Source of the DNA: Nitrososphaerota archaeon
Lineage (GTDB): Archaea > Thermoproteota > Nitrososphaeria > Nitrososphaerales > CADDZS01
Direction of reading: 5' to 3'
Assembly (NCBI GenBank): GCA_027886785.1
Contig: JAPCJV010000118.1
Coordinates: forward strand, 1 to 6,221
DNA: 6,221 nt
Made by a program: the position numbers and the translations under genes. The notes under the pieces were generated by a model that saw only the letters and a program-made list of their open reading frames with translations, made no database searches and was not told where the DNA came from. Of this stretch, positions 6,026-6,221 are shown in pieces (position 1 is the first letter of the stretch; the number at the start of each line of letters is the position of its first letter).

Positions 6026-6221
6026 CTACCAGTCCATCTGTTTCAGGTATTCGTAGAATGGCAATTCTTGCTTCTGCCTCTCGGCGGGCACTTCTCTAAC
6101 CCGATTCAGGTTGAGAGCTTGAAGATAGATCTGCGCATACTTCTCCACGTACTTCGCCGTCTGGAAGGCGCGACTCATGTTTTTTCCCACACAGAGATTT
6201 CCGTGATTTGCGAGCAATACA
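6026..6221 (-). CDS. Class II aldolase/adducin family protein, C-terminal part
   Basis: This is the last 65 or so codons of a gene that enters from the right edge and stops with TAG at 6026-6028. The first visible residues, VLLANHGNLCVGK, match the segment of class II aldolases that supplies the third zinc-ligand histidine (NHG; His155 in L-fuculose-1-phosphate aldolase). They are followed by the family's long helix, AKYVEKYAQIYLQAL. A TTG at 6217 could be mistaken for a start, but the frame continues to the window end and conserved sequence already flanks it. Family members cleave sugar phosphates such as L-fuculose-1-phosphate, or epimerise L-ribulose-5-phosphate, in the cytoplasm; some are decarboxylases. 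The catalytic Glu and the other two histidines lie outside the window. It converges on oppF with a 7-nt gap. A retro-aldol step would complete the kinase pathway here; the specific substrate is unknown. Confidence 0.85.
   Translation of the reverse strand, partial: VLLANHGNLCVGKNMSRAFQTAKYVEKYAQIYLQALNLNRVREVPAERQKQELPFYEYLKQMDW

Overview
The window is a compact sugar-catabolism and transport locus of six protein genes (two cut by the window edges), with almost no non-coding DNA. No RNA genes, mobile elements, CRISPR arrays or long repeats are visible. The host looks like a thermophilic or acidophilic type archaeon of moderate GC, but this is a tentative reading. It rests on an 8-bp TATA-box-like palindrome in the one divergent promoter region, no bacterial -35 element at a sensible distance, heavy AGA/AGG arginine use, non-ATG starts, and GGTGA/GGAGG-type ribosome binding sites. 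A bacterial host is not excluded.

Left arm (minus strand, reading right to left from about 2745): an FGGY-family carbohydrate kinase resembling the autoinducer-2 kinase LsrK family, then an aldo/keto reductase in the same reading frame as the kinase, then the first 88 or so codons of a xylose-isomerase-like TIM-barrel sugar isomerase/epimerase that runs off the left edge. Right arm (plus strand from 2815): a D-2-hydroxyacid dehydrogenase, then the two ATPase subunits of an Opp/Dpp-family ABC importer (OppD and OppF types, overlapping by 11 nt). The right edge holds the C-terminal end of a class II (zinc) aldolase on the minus strand, convergent with oppF and only 7 nt from it. The two arms diverge from a 69-bp region (2746-2814) that carries the palindromic TATA element, a CACGTG palindrome and a short inverted repeat.

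Together the genes have the parts of an uptake-and-breakdown pathway for a sugar or sugar acid: Opp-type import, which in archaea often carries oligosaccharides; redox and isomerisation steps (AKR, isomerase, 2-hydroxyacid dehydrogenase); phosphorylation by the FGGY kinase; and retro-aldol cleavage by the class II aldolase. The substrate cannot be read from the sequence. The permease and substrate-binding subunits are not in the window. The most notable oddities are an OppD whose Q-loop glutamine is replaced by leucine and which carries an extra basic stretch of about 34 residues before its signature motif, and an aldo/keto reductase whose conserved N-terminus lies upstream of its first canonical start codon, in frame with the preceding kinase stop.
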